Counted from the stretch's first letter, positions 5,674 to 13,356 are shown. The stretch is 17,712 nucleotides of DNA from Actinomycetes bacterium (GCA_021152765.1 JAGKUT010000001.1:1-17712); one strand, 5' to 3'. Numbers and translations: made by a program. The notes: generated by a model not told the origin, from the letters alone.

Positions 5674-5688
5674 ATAATTAGCGTGGAA

Positions 5689-5705
5689 GGCAGACAGCGA
5701 CTGCC
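5689..5705 (+). other. Small hairpin between tRNA and terminator
   Basis: GGCAG (5689-5693) pairs with CTGCC (5701-5705) across a 7-base loop. It lies 15 bases after the tRNA CCA and could be a processing or spacing element of the ncRNA-tRNA transcript. Nothing more specific can be said. Confidence 0.4.
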
Positions 5706-5713
5706 GTGATATT

Positions 5714-5739
5714 AAAAGAACAATAAATGTTCTTTTTTT
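5714..5739 (+). terminator. Intrinsic terminator after ncRNA-tRNA block
   Basis: AAAAGAACA (5714-5722) pairs perfectly with TGTTCTTTT (5728-5736) over a 5-base loop, and the 3' arm runs into a seven-T tract (5733-5739). It would end the ncRNA-tRNA transcript. The first late gene starts only 14 bases later with no room for a promoter, so late transcription probably passes through it by leakage or antitermination. Confidence 0.8.
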
Positions 5740-5753
5740 AGTGGGTGAAAAAC

Positions 5754-5945
5754 ATGAAAGAAAAAAATATATTAAATTTATGTTTTAAATATAATCAAAG
5801 TTGTAAGAAATGTCCCAGAAACAGTAAATGCAATAAAGAATTAGAAAAAGAGGAGAATAAAAGGGTAGGTGATAAATATGAGCGATTCAGTCCTAAAGAC
5901 AATAATAATTTGTGCAACAATACTAATAATACATTTTGGAAATAA
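5754..5945 (+). CDS. Small Cys-rich hypothetical protein
   Basis: This 63-residue protein starts at ATG 5754; a weak GGGTGA site (5743-5748) precedes it, and an in-frame GTG at 5745 lies inside that site. The N-terminal half has four Cys in a C-x6-C-x2-C-x5-C pattern (residues 10, 17, 20, 26), which could hold zinc or an iron-sulfur cluster. The second half is hydrophilic and low in complexity (NNNLCNNTNNT) because the same bases encode a membrane peptide in another frame from 5878. I do not recognise the family. It is the first gene after the terminator and precedes HNH. Confidence 0.55.
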   Translation: MKEKNILNLCFKYNQSCKKCPRNSKCNKELEKEENKRVGDKYERFSPKDNNNLCNNTNNTFWK

Positions 5946-5961
5946 GAGGAAGAAATGTTAA
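5878..5961 (+). CDS. Nested 27-residue membrane peptide
   Basis: This short frame begins at ATG 5878, five bases after a clean AGGTGA site (5867-5872), and ends at TAA 5959-5961, overlapping the HNH start by 7 bases. It encodes MSDSVLKTIIICATILIIHF plus a basic GNKRKKC tail: one hydrophobic membrane segment (about residues 8-19) with a positively charged end. It lies in a different frame within the 3' half of the Cys-rich gene. Ribosome binding site quality, hydrophobic pattern and coupling to HNH support translation, but its length allows chance. Possible roles (holin-like or small regulatory membrane peptide) are speculation. Confidence 0.5.
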   Translation: MSDSVLKTIIICATILIIHFGNKRKKC

Positions 5962-6326
5962 AAACTTGTAGTAGATGTGGCATAGTACCTGATAATCATA
6001 TTTGTCCATATAAAACAACTAAGAAAATAAAGACTACAGCAAATACGATAAGACAAACAAATAGATGGCATCAGAAGAGTTTAAGTATAAGAGAACGTGA
6101 TGACTTCATGTGTAGAATATGTAGGCTTAATTTATATGGTACTGTAAAGCAATACAATAGTACAGATATAGAAGTGCATCACATTATTCCTTTGGAAGAG
6201 GATGATACTAAAGCTTTTGAAGACAATAATCTAATTAGTTTATGTAGATATCATCATGAAATGGCAGAGTGTGGAGATATACCACGAAAAGAACTATTAA
6301 GAATAGTAGAGGAGAATAGAAGATGA
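5955..6326 (+). CDS. HNH endonuclease, packaging-associated
   Basis: This 123-residue protein starts at ATG 5955 after AAGAGGAAG (5944-5952). An N-terminal Cys/His group (C5, C8, H15, C17) suggests one zinc knuckle. The HNH core follows: C53-x2-C56, the His pair in VHHIIPL (75-76), Asn in EDNNLISLC (about 91-92) and C97-x2-H100-H101. HNH proteins encoded just before the terminase subunits are known to help the terminase cut concatemers at cos in phages with cohesive ends; this position and size match. It could nick or cleave DNA on its own. Its stop overlaps the next start (ATGA at 6323-6326). Confidence 0.92.
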   Translation: MLKTCSRCGIVPDNHICPYKTTKKIKTTANTIRQTNRWHQKSLSIRERDDFMCRICRLNLYGTVKQYNSTDIEVHHIIPLEEDDTKAFEDNNLISLCRYHHEMAECGDIPRKELLRIVEENRR

Positions 6327-6562
6327 ATACCTTAACAGAAGAAGAAATTAATCAAATTAAAGAATGTTTCGATAAAATAATTAACACAATTAATAATATT
6401 TTAGATACAGTTATTGAAACAATATCAAATATATTTGAAGAACTAAAAAACTTTTTAAACAAAGATTGTTTGATAATTAAAAGAAAAAGAAAAGGTAATA
6501 GAATAATTTCTTATTTTATCAAGGAAAAACTGTATAAATTGTTACTATCTTATCAAAACTAA
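6323..6562 (+). CDS. Small helical hypothetical protein
   Basis: This 79-residue protein is coupled to HNH by an ATGA overlap; AGAGGAGAA at 6308-6316 is the ribosome binding site. Residues 6-45 form a long amphipathic helix rich in Ile, Asn and Glu (TINNILDTVIETISNIFEEL), followed by a strongly basic stretch (KRKRKGNR). I do not recognise it. The charge split could suit membrane-surface or nucleic acid contact. It may be a packaging accessory from its place between HNH and terminase. Confidence 0.5.
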   Translation: MNTLTEEEINQIKECFDKIINTINNILDTVIETISNIFEELKNFLNKDCLIIKRKRKGNRIISYFIKEKLYKLLLSYQN

Positions 6563-6652
6563 TCCCCCCTACATTATCTATCTAAAAAAATAATTATGTT
6601 CAAAACCCACCTGCCATCTCAAAACAAAAAAAATTCCCTAAATGAAAAAAGT
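6563..6652. other. Gene-free spacer before terminase, possible cos region
   Basis: This is one of the few gene-free gaps in the late operon. It contains a run of six C (6564-6569, in AATCCCCCCTAC), unusual in this AT-rich sequence, and CCCACCTGCC near 6606. In HNH-containing cohesive-end phages the cos site usually lies close to the small terminase gene. No inverted repeat strong enough to call a terminase site is visible, so this is a guess from position and composition. Confidence 0.3.
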
Positions 6653-6664
6653 GAGGTGATAAAT

Positions 6665-7123
6665 ATGGCAAGACCTGCAAAGTCGATAGGAGTTATTTCT
6701 AAAAACTTAACTAAGGAAGAAATAAAATCTAGAGAAGAATCAGAAGAAAAATTGAAAGGTAAAAAAGATAAATTAAAACCACTTAGACATTTGAATAAGA
6801 GACAAAAACAAATTTTTAAATTTATAATAGAAAATTTAGAGGAAAGTAAAATACTTGGAAATCTAGACACTTTTGTTCTTAATCAAACAGCTATATCTAT
6901 TGAACGATTAGAAACATTAGAAAAACAAGCAAATGAAGATCCTGACTTGTTATTAACTGGTGCTTTCAAATCCGCAAGAGATATGTATAGTAAAGATTTC
7001 TTTAGGTGTTGCAATGAGTTGTGTTTATCACCTCAATCACGAGCAAAGTTATCCATAGCAAATATAAATAAACCACCTGAAAAGAAAAAATTAGACGAAA
7101 TATTAGGTGATGATGATGATTAA
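6665..7123 (+). CDS. terS: Terminase small subunit, P27 family
   Basis: The start is ATG 6665, preceded by GAGGTGA (6653-6659), giving 152 residues; the longer upstream frame has no site. The N-terminus MARPAKSIGVISKNLTKEE and basic linker, a central helical region, and the C-terminal FFRCCNELCLSPQSRAKLS are characteristic of P27-family small terminases. The small subunit recognises the phage DNA packaging site and hands it to the large subunit. The acidic end (GDDDD) is encoded by GATGAT repeats that also supply the start region of the next gene, with which it overlaps by 8 bases. Size is normal. Confidence 0.88.
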   Translation: MARPAKSIGVISKNLTKEEIKSREESEEKLKGKKDKLKPLRHLNKRQKQIFKFIIENLEESKILGNLDTFVLNQTAISIERLETLEKQANEDPDLLLTGAFKSARDMYSKDFFRCCNELCLSPQSRAKLSIANINKPPEKKKLDEILGDDDD

Positions 7124-8846
7124 GAATCATCCTAGTTATATTTACGCATATGAAGTAGTTCATGATATGGTAGAGGTGCCGGAACTTTATTATAGAGATG
7201 AAAAAACCAAAAAGAAATTTACTGCTCCAAAGTATGTAAAAAAACAATGTGAAATATTTTTAAAAATATGTGATGATGAAGATCCTAAATACTGCATAAA
7301 TGAAAAAAGATTAAAAAAAATAAATAAGATTGCTAAAGTGCTAAAAATGGCCAAAGGTATAAGGGCTGGAGAATCAATATATAATTCACTTGCTGGATAT
7401 CAATGGTTACTTGTTATAGCAAGTCTATGTGTTGTATATAGAGATAATCCTAAGAAAAGAAGATATGAAAACATTGTTCTAGAAATAGCACGTAAGAACG
7501 GAAAGACTTTTATAGTAGCCTTTCTTTTTTTAGTTTTATTTTATCTTGAACCACCTTTTTCTAGATTCTTTAGTGTAGCACCTGATGGAAGCCTTGCCAA
7601 AGAAATAAAAGAAGCATTAGAACCATTAATTAGAACTAATTACGATGTTTTAGGTGATGATGAATTCAAAATACTTAGAGATAGTATTACATATAAGGAA
7701 AAATCTACAAAATATACACCACTTAATTATTCTACATCAAGAATGGATGGTAAAGAGCCATCTGTTTTTATTGCTGATGAAGTAGGAGCTTTACCAACAG
7801 CATATCCTGTTGAGGCGATGAGATCAGGACAATTATTAATTGAAAATAAACTAGGTTTTGTAATATCTACGAAATATCCGACAACTAATAATCCATTTGA
7901 AGAAGAAACAAAATATCAAAAAGAAGTATTAGATGAAATACATGATGATGAAACAACTTTTGCACTATTATTTGAACCTGATGAGGAAATAAAAGATGAT
8001 TGGTCCACTAATGATGATGTTATATTACAAGCAAATCCATTAGCGATAGAAGTTGAAGCAGTATATCAAGATCTTATAAGAAGAAGAACAAAAGCAATAT
8101 CACAAGAAGGATTGAGAGAAAACTTCTTAACAAAGCATTGTAACATCATCTATCAAGGTTTAGGTACTGAAAGTTTTATTGATGTATCAGAAGTTCAAAA
8201 ATGTAAAGTTGCTAAAATTGATTGGAACAATAGAGAAGTTTATATAGGTGTGGACTTAGCTATGACAAATGATAACTGTGCTGTAGCAATGAGTAGTGTA
8301 GACGATAACAACAACATTATTGCTGATGTTATTGCTTTTATTCCAGAAGGAAGAATAGAAGAAAAAAATCAATTTGAAAGAATTGATTATAGAGAATTCA
8401 TTAATGCGATGAAGTGTATAGCATGTGGTAATAAAGTAGTTGATTATGGCGTTATAGAAGATTTTGTATTTGAAATTGAAGAAAAATACAATGTTCGAAT
8501 AATGGCTATTGGTTACGATAGATATAATGCCTTAAGTTCTGCTCAAAAATGGGATACAAAATATAACTGTATTCAAATAAGACAGCACAGTGATACACTA
8601 CATAGCCCTACTAAATTACTATATGAAAAGATATTAGATGGAGAATTCCAATACGAACCTAATAAATTATTAGAAATCAATTTTGAAAATGCAAGATGCA
8701 GCTATGACACTAATATGAATAGATATATTACTAAGAAAAAATCTAATGGAAAAGTAGATATGGTTGTTGCATTAATCAATTCAATTTATTTATTAGAACA
8801 AGATGTAATATTTAATCAAAGTGGTTTTGTAGTCCAGGTATTGTAA
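7116..8846 (+). CDS. terL: Terminase large subunit (ATPase and nuclease)
   Basis: Of four in-frame starts (GTG 7107, ATG 7110, 7113, 7116), ATG 7116 is best spaced from AGG at 7105-7107, giving 576 residues. The N-terminal ATPase has a Walker A variant ARKNGKT (about 125-131) and Walker B VFIADEVG (about 217-224). The C-terminal RNase H-like nuclease has its first acidic site in YIGVDLAMTND (about 376-386), followed by IEDFVFEIEEKY, IMAIGYDRYNA and, near the end, GKVDMVVALINSIYLL. It matches the Terminase_1 / YmfN-like group that pairs with P27 small subunits. It powers DNA translocation into the prohead and makes the packaging cuts. Length is typical and all motifs are intact. Confidence 0.95.
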   Translation: MIKNHPSYIYAYEVVHDMVEVPELYYRDEKTKKKFTAPKYVKKQCEIFLKICDDEDPKYCINEKRLKKINKIAKVLKMAKGIRAGESIYNSLAGYQWLLVIASLCVVYRDNPKKRRYENIVLEIARKNGKTFIVAFLFLVLFYLEPPFSRFFSVAPDGSLAKEIKEALEPLIRTNYDVLGDDEFKILRDSITYKEKSTKYTPLNYSTSRMDGKEPSVFIADEVGALPTAYPVEAMRSGQLLIENKLGFVISTKYPTTNNPFEEETKYQKEVLDEIHDDETTFALLFEPDEEIKDDWSTNDDVILQANPLAIEVEAVYQDLIRRRTKAISQEGLRENFLTKHCNIIYQGLGTESFIDVSEVQKCKVAKIDWNNREVYIGVDLAMTNDNCAVAMSSVDDNNNIIADVIAFIPEGRIEEKNQFERIDYREFINAMKCIACGNKVVDYGVIEDFVFEIEEKYNVRIMAIGYDRYNALSSAQKWDTKYNCIQIRQHSDTLHSPTKLLYEKILDGEFQYEPNKLLEINFENARCSYDTNMNRYITKKKSNGKVDMVVALINSIYLLEQDVIFNQSGFVVQVL

Positions 8847-8860
8847 GGAGGTGAGAAAGA

Positions 8861-10042
8861 ATGAAATGGCCAAAGATATTTAAGAAAAAAAATGAAATTA
8901 CCGTTGATTCAGTTGATGATATTTTGTTAAAGGCACTTCTTGAGGGAGAAACAATAGGCAGAAATGAAGCTATGACTTTGCCAGCAGTTTTTAAAGCAGT
9001 TGATTTTATATGTGGAACAATAGCAATGATTCCAATAAAGCTATATGAAATCACAGAAGATAAAAAAGTCAAAGAAATAGAAGATTCTAGAGTAAATCTT
9101 TTGAATGATGATACTAAAGATACATTAGACGGAGTTCAATTTAAAAGAGCAATAGTAGAAGATTATTTACTTGATAAAGGTGGATATGCATATATAAATA
9201 AAATGCGTAATACAGTTAAGTCTTTAAATTATGTAGAACCTAATAAGATTGATATCTTTTATAATGAAGATCCAATATTTAAATCTTATCATTTTACTAT
9301 AGATGGTAAGGATTATCAAGATTATGATTTTATAAAATTATTGCGAAATACAAAAAATGGTTATTCAGGAACAGGAGTAACACAACAAGTTTCAAAAGCA
9401 ATTGAAACAGCATATCAAACAATGTTATATCAATTAATCTTATTAAAAACTGGTGGTAACAAAAAAGGTTTTTTAAAATCAGAAAATGTTTTGACTAAAG
9501 AGGCAATAGAAAAATTAAAAGCAGCTTGGAAAAAACTATATTCTAATAACGAATCTAATGTTGTTGTTTTAAATAAAGGACTTGATTTTAAAGAATCATC
9601 TAGCTCTAGTGTTGAAATGCAATTAAATGAAAGTAAAAATACCCTCAACAAAGAAATTGATGGTATTTTTCATATAAAAGACAATTATAGTGACACTTTT
9701 AAAGAAGCAATCCAACCGATTATTTCCGCTTTTGAATGTGCCTTAAATAGGAATTTATTACTTGAAAAAGAAAAGAAAACTAGATATTTTGCTTTTGATT
9801 TAAAAGAAGCATTAAAAGGTACATTAAAAGAAAGATTTGAAGCTTATAAGGTTGCAAAAGAAACTGGATGGATAACATTAAACGAAATAAGGTATTTAGA
9901 AGATTATGATTCAATTGATGGATTAGATATTGTTGCTATGTCTTTAGGAAATGTTATCTATGATACAAAAGAAAAGAAATTTTACACACCAAACACTGAT
10001 TCAGAGAAAAAAATAGGTGAAGGAGGTGATGCAAATGAGTAA
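8861..10042 (+). CDS. Portal protein, HK97 family
   Basis: This 393-residue protein has a near-perfect AGGAGGTGA ribosome binding site (8846-8854) before ATG 8861. The N-terminal half contains the family's ALPAVFKAVDFICGTIA-type stretch (here TLPAVFKAVDFICGTIAMIP), followed by PLxLYE, a LLDKGGYAYI segment and LEPNKI-like VEPNKIDI, then the stem and crown regions (KETGWITLNEIRYLEDYD near 340-355). The portal forms the dodecameric ring at one capsid vertex through which DNA passes and to which the connector attaches. The C-terminus overlaps the protease start by 8 bases. Length is normal. Confidence 0.93.
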   Translation: MKWPKIFKKKNEITVDSVDDILLKALLEGETIGRNEAMTLPAVFKAVDFICGTIAMIPIKLYEITEDKKVKEIEDSRVNLLNDDTKDTLDGVQFKRAIVEDYLLDKGGYAYINKMRNTVKSLNYVEPNKIDIFYNEDPIFKSYHFTIDGKDYQDYDFIKLLRNTKNGYSGTGVTQQVSKAIETAYQTMLYQLILLKTGGNKKGFLKSENVLTKEAIEKLKAAWKKLYSNNESNVVVLNKGLDFKESSSSSVEMQLNESKNTLNKEIDGIFHIKDNYSDTFKEAIQPIISAFECALNRNLLLEKEKKTRYFAFDLKEALKGTLKERFEAYKVAKETGWITLNEIRYLEDYDSIDGLDIVAMSLGNVIYDTKEKKFYTPNTDSEKKIGEGGDANE

Positions 10043-10781
10043 GTTTTACGAATTTAAAAATGAAACAGAAAAAAGTAGTGATCTATACATTTATGGTGCC
10101 ATTACAGATAATAAAGACGATGATTGGTGTCCTAGTGAATCAGATGTAGATTTAAATGATTTTAAGGCTACATTAGACAACATTAATGATTATTCAACAT
10201 TAAATATGTATGTTAATTCTCCAGGTGGTTCAGTTTTCGCTGCATCTACAATGGCATCTATGCTTCAAAGAGCAAAAGAAACAAAACATATAACAATTAA
10301 TGCTTATGTTGATGGATTAGCTGCAAGTGCTGCTTCATTTTTAATTATGGTGGCAGATGTTATTAACATGTATACAAATTCAATGTTAATGGTCCATAAG
10401 CCAATGAGTATTGCGTGGGGAAATGCTAATGATATGCAGAAAGAAATTGATACATTAAATTCAATCGAAGATAATGTAATGATTCCTTTATATGAAAAAA
10501 AGGCTAAATGCGATACAGAAACAATTAAAAATTTAATAGAAGTTGAAAGTTGGTTATCTGCTAAAGAAGTAGATGACCTTTTTAATATCAATTTATTAAA
10601 TGAAACAAAAGAAGGTACAGCATGTTTAGATAAAAATTTATTTAAGTGTTATAAAAATGTACCTGATATGTTTAAAAACAAAAAGGAAGAGCCTAAACAA
10701 CAAGAAATTGTTGAGGTAGTTCAAAATATTGATTACTCGTATTTTGACAATAAATTAAATTCTTTAAAGGAGGAAAAGTAG
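10035..10781 (+). CDS. ClpP-like prohead protease
   Basis: The start at ATG 10035 follows AGGAGGTGAT (10021-10030); 248 residues. It is a ClpP-fold serine protease of the phage S14 type: the NSPGGSVFAA motif (61-70), nucleophile Ser98 in DGLAASAAS, and His121 in MLMVHKPM. The third catalytic residue should be an Asp further on. The C-terminal tail (KEEPKQQEIVEVV and so on) is charged and likely flexible. Such proteases remove the scaffold (delta) domain of the capsid protein inside the prohead. Located between portal and capsid genes, with the capsid ATG directly after its stop. Confidence 0.92.
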   Translation: MSKFYEFKNETEKSSDLYIYGAITDNKDDDWCPSESDVDLNDFKATLDNINDYSTLNMYVNSPGGSVFAASTMASMLQRAKETKHITINAYVDGLAASAASFLIMVADVINMYTNSMLMVHKPMSIAWGNANDMQKEIDTLNSIEDNVMIPLYEKKAKCDTETIKNLIEVESWLSAKEVDDLFNINLLNETKEGTACLDKNLFKCYKNVPDMFKNKKEEPKQQEIVEVVQNIDYSYFDNKLNSLKEEK

Positions 10782-11927
10782 ATGAAAGAATTAATTGAAA
10801 AGTCTAATGACTTAAAAGAACAAGCCGAAAAGATAGTTGCTACTGCTAAGGCTGAAAATAGAGCAGTAACAAAAGAAGAAAAAGAAAACTTCGACAATAT
10901 CATGAACGAAATTGAAGACATTGAAAACACAATTGAAATGGAGGAAAAGGTGAATAAAATGGAAGTTAAAGAAGTAAAAGTAGAAGACAAAGTAGTTATG
11001 TCTCAAGAAGAAAAAGATATCAAATCTTTTGCCAATGTGTTAAGAAATGGTATTAAGAATGAAGCCTCTCAAATGACAAAAGGAGATAATGGTGCAATCA
11101 TTCCAACAACAATTGTTAAGAAAATCATGGATAAAGTTGCTGAAATATCACCATTATTTGCAAGAGCAACAAAGTATTATGAAAAAGGTACTTTGATTAT
11201 TCCAAAAGTTAACGCATCAGAAGATGATGTACAAGTAACATATGCTCAAGAATTCAGTGAATTAGAGGAAAAATCTAATAAATTTGCAACAATCACATTA
11301 ACAGGTTTTTTAACAGGCGGATTAGTAAAAATATCTAAGTCATTGCTAAAAAATACTGATTTTGAATTAGTACAATTTGCTATTGACAGATTAGCTTTAA
11401 AATATAAATCATTTGTAGAAAGAGAAGGATTCTACGGTACAGCTAACAAAATAGCAGGAATTAGTGGTTCATATGATACTACAGCTATGAAAGTAGTATT
11501 AGCAAGCAAGAGTGCTATCACTTCTGACGAACTAATAGATATTCAAGAAACTGTACCAGATGTATATCAACCATCATCTGCATGGTATATGAGTAGAGCA
11601 ACAAGAAAAGCAATAAGAAAATTAAGAGATGGTCAAGGAAATTATTTACTAAACCAAGTATTTAATAAAGACTGGGATTATGAATTACTTGGAAAACCTG
11701 TATTCTCATCAGAAAACATTGAAAATCTTGGACAAGTTGACACTAATGTAATATTCTACGGAGATGCAAGCGGATTAGCATTTAAAATATCAGAAGATTT
11801 TGAGGTTAATGTTTTGTTAGAAAAATATGCTACACAACACGCAATTGGGGTATGTGGATATGCTGAATTAGATTCAAAAATTGAAAATACTCAAAAGATT
11901 GCAGTAGCAACTACACCAGCAGCATAA
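10782..11927 (+). CDS. Major capsid protein, HK97 fold
   Basis: This 381-residue protein has an AAAGGAGG site (10766-10773) before ATG 10782. Residues 1 to about 100 are highly charged and helical (coiled-coil delta/scaffold domain). The HK97-fold body starts near NGAIIPTTIVKKI (about 103-115), followed by SPLFARATKY, a long central region, and the C-terminal AIGVCGYAELDSKI. The usual cleavage by the ClpP-like protease would fall before the GAIIP segment. An AAGGTGA site (10947-10953) with ATG 10959 (Met60) lies in frame inside the scaffold domain, a possible second start. This is the main shell protein. Confidence 0.92.
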   Translation: MKELIEKSNDLKEQAEKIVATAKAENRAVTKEEKENFDNIMNEIEDIENTIEMEEKVNKMEVKEVKVEDKVVMSQEEKDIKSFANVLRNGIKNEASQMTKGDNGAIIPTTIVKKIMDKVAEISPLFARATKYYEKGTLIIPKVNASEDDVQVTYAQEFSELEEKSNKFATITLTGFLTGGLVKISKSLLKNTDFELVQFAIDRLALKYKSFVEREGFYGTANKIAGISGSYDTTAMKVVLASKSAITSDELIDIQETVPDVYQPSSAWYMSRATRKAIRKLRDGQGNYLLNQVFNKDWDYELLGKPVFSSENIENLGQVDTNVIFYGDASGLAFKISEDFEVNVLLEKYATQHAIGVCGYAELDSKIENTQKIAVATTPAA

Positions 11928-11939
11928 TAGGAGGTTAAT

Positions 11940-12269
11940 ATGTACGAAGCAAATCAAAATTTCAGCGGTATCATTTCTATGGCAGTTGGTGAAGTACGAG
12001 AAATAACAGATGAAGCTTTAGCAAAAGACTTGCTAAAAGCAAAATTAATAAAGAAATATGTTGTTTCTAATACAAAACAATTGCAAAATGAATTAGCTGA
12101 AGCTAATAAAACAATAGAAGAATTGCAATCAACTATAACTGAAAAAGAAGAAATAATTGAACAATTACAAGCACAAATTAATTCTTCTGAATCAGATTTA
12201 GCTCAAGACAATGATGAAGGTTCAAATCAAAACAATGATGATGAACCTGAAGGATCAGAAGAAAATTAA
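11940..12269 (+). CDS. Coiled-coil acidic protein after the capsid gene
   Basis: This 109-residue protein starts at ATG 11940 after AGGAGG (11929-11934). The N-terminal 40 residues (ISMAVGEVREITDEALAKDL) look like a small beta/helix domain, residues 45-85 are a coiled coil (QLQNELAEANKTIEELQSTI), and the last 25 are very acidic (DNDEGSNQNNDDEPEGSEEN). I do not recognise a family. Proteins in this slot may be connector-associated or minor head proteins. The N-terminal part resembles short phage proteins whose only known feature is a place between capsid and connector. Confidence 0.65.
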   Translation: MYEANQNFSGIISMAVGEVREITDEALAKDLLKAKLIKKYVVSNTKQLQNELAEANKTIEELQSTITEKEEIIEQLQAQINSSESDLAQDNDEGSNQNNDDEPEGSEEN

Positions 12270-12272
12270 TCT

Positions 12273-12316
12273 GAATAAAATAATCATGTTGTTTAGGCTT
12301 TATTCCTCGAAGGAGG
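12273..12316 (+). promoter_or_regulatory. Hairpins in spacer, one masking the connector gene's ribosome binding site
   Basis: GAATAAA (12273-12279) can pair with TTTATTC (12299-12305), and CCTC (12305-12308) can pair with GAGG (12313-12316), the core of the GGAGGT site for ATG 12323. The second stem is only 4 bp. It may tune translation of the connector relative to the abundant capsid protein. No T run follows, so neither hairpin looks like a terminator. Confidence 0.3.
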
Positions 12317-12322
12317 TAGAAT

Positions 12323-12613
12323 ATGATTAATAAAGTAAGCGATATTAAAATAGAAGATATTGCAGATTATTTAAGAATAGCAGAATTAGATGATAGCATA
12401 AAAAAAACAATTGATACTTATCTAAAAGTTGCCAAAAAGTATATAAAAGATGAAACAGGTCTTGAAGATTTAGATAAACATGAAGATTTTATTATAGCAA
12501 TCTATGTGTTATGCCAGGATATGTATGATAATAGAACACTTTATGTTGATAAATCAAATACTAATAAAGTAATTGATACTATATTAGGTAGACATAGGAT
12601 AAATCTTTTATGA
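12323..12613 (+). CDS. Head-tail connector protein (gp6-like)
   Basis: This 96-residue helical protein (AAGGAGGT site at 12311-12318) shows the pattern of the gp6-like / YqbG head-tail connector family: an N-terminal DIADYLRIAELDDSIKKTID helix pair, AKKYIKDETGLE, then IAIYVLCQDMYDNRTLYVD and a short C-terminus. These proteins form a ring under the portal. Position directly after the capsid genes and before the head closure gene supports this. Its TGA overlaps the next start (ATGA at 12610-12613). Confidence 0.87.
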   Translation: MINKVSDIKIEDIADYLRIAELDDSIKKTIDTYLKVAKKYIKDETGLEDLDKHEDFIIAIYVLCQDMYDNRTLYVDKSNTNKVIDTILGRHRINLL

Positions 12614-12936
12614 TAAATGCAGGTAAATATAATAAGAAAATAAGTATTTATAAAAAAGTAGTTCAAAAAGACAATGATGGATTTAAGCAAGCACAAGAAG
12701 TCATTGTCTTAACTACTTATGCTAATATAAAAACAACAAGAGGTATGACTTTGATAATGAACGATAGTGATTTTGAAAAAGCTTATACCAATTTTACAAT
12801 CAGATATCCAATAACAAAAATTACAAGAGATATGTTTATCAAATATAATAGTAAGACATATACAATTGAATATTTAAACAATATAGATGAAGCAAACGTA
12901 GAACTAGAAATTCAAGCTAAAGAGGTTACTAAATAA
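12610..12936 (+). CDS. Head closure protein (SPP1 gp16-like / head-tail joining)
   Basis: This 108-residue beta-rich protein starts in an ATGA overlap with the connector gene. The N-terminus MINAGKYNKKISIYKK, then DNDGFKQAQE and a middle ANIKTTRGMTL, with a C-terminal IKYNSKTYTIEYLNNIDE, match the phage head-tail joining family. The role is to plug the connector after DNA packaging and provide the docking surface for the tail. The next gene begins directly after the stop with no strong ribosome binding site, so it is likely coupled. Confidence 0.85.
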   Translation: MINAGKYNKKISIYKKVVQKDNDGFKQAQEVIVLTTYANIKTTRGMTLIMNDSDFEKAYTNFTIRYPITKITRDMFIKYNSKTYTIEYLNNIDEANVELEIQAKEVTK

Positions 12937-13356
12937 ATGGCTAAATTTGTAGCAGAAATACCATCAGAACTAATAAAAGAATTAGAAGAATTAGCGATGA
13001 ACAGTGAGCAAATGTGTAGTGAAATGACAAGAGCAGGAGCTGAAGTCGTTCGAAAGAATGTTGTTGCTAATATGAAAAGGTCCTTCAAAAAAACAGATAA
13101 CTTGGAAAAATGTTTAAAAATCACTAGGACATATAAAACTCCAAGTGATGATGGTATTAATACTAAAGTTGGTTTTTATGGATATTTTACAAATGAAAAT
13201 GGACAAGAAGTTCCAGCTGCACTTGTAGCAAACACTAGAGAAAGAGGAACATCTAGAGGTGAGGCTCCTAAACCATTTTTTAGAAAGTCATTTAAAAAGA
13301 AAGATATCGAACAAGAAATGTTAAAAGTTCAAGAAAGGTATTTACCAAAAGACTAA
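12937..13356 (+). CDS. HK97 gp10-like tail/neck protein
   Basis: This 139-residue protein begins MAKFVAEIPSELIKELEELA, followed by an AGAEVVRKNV helix, a beta region with VGFYGYF, and the characteristic C-terminal RGTSRGEAPKPFFRKSFK. This R-G-x-x-x-x-x-P-x-P-F block is typical of the HK97 gp10 family, which acts at the head-tail interface or in tail completion. Start ATG 12937 lies directly after the previous stop, with AAAGAGG (12919-12925) upstream. Order connector, closure, gp10, tail terminator is the standard one. Confidence 0.87.
   Translation: MAKFVAEIPSELIKELEELAMNSEQMCSEMTRAGAEVVRKNVVANMKRSFKKTDNLEKCLKITRTYKTPSDDGINTKVGFYGYFTNENGQEVPAALVANTRERGTSRGEAPKPFFRKSFKKKDIEQEMLKVQERYLPKD

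Noticed and set aside
7002..7247. Open frame of 81 codons on the minus strand across the small/large terminase junction
   Set aside because: It is a shadow of the plus-strand terminase genes, with no ribosome binding site, and the composition is a mirror of their GATGAT-rich DNA.
10733..11006. Two minus-strand open frames over the capsid scaffold region
   Set aside because: They are rich in Phe/Ser/Leu because they mirror Lys/Glu codons of the coiled-coil delta domain. Every convincing gene here is on the plus strand.
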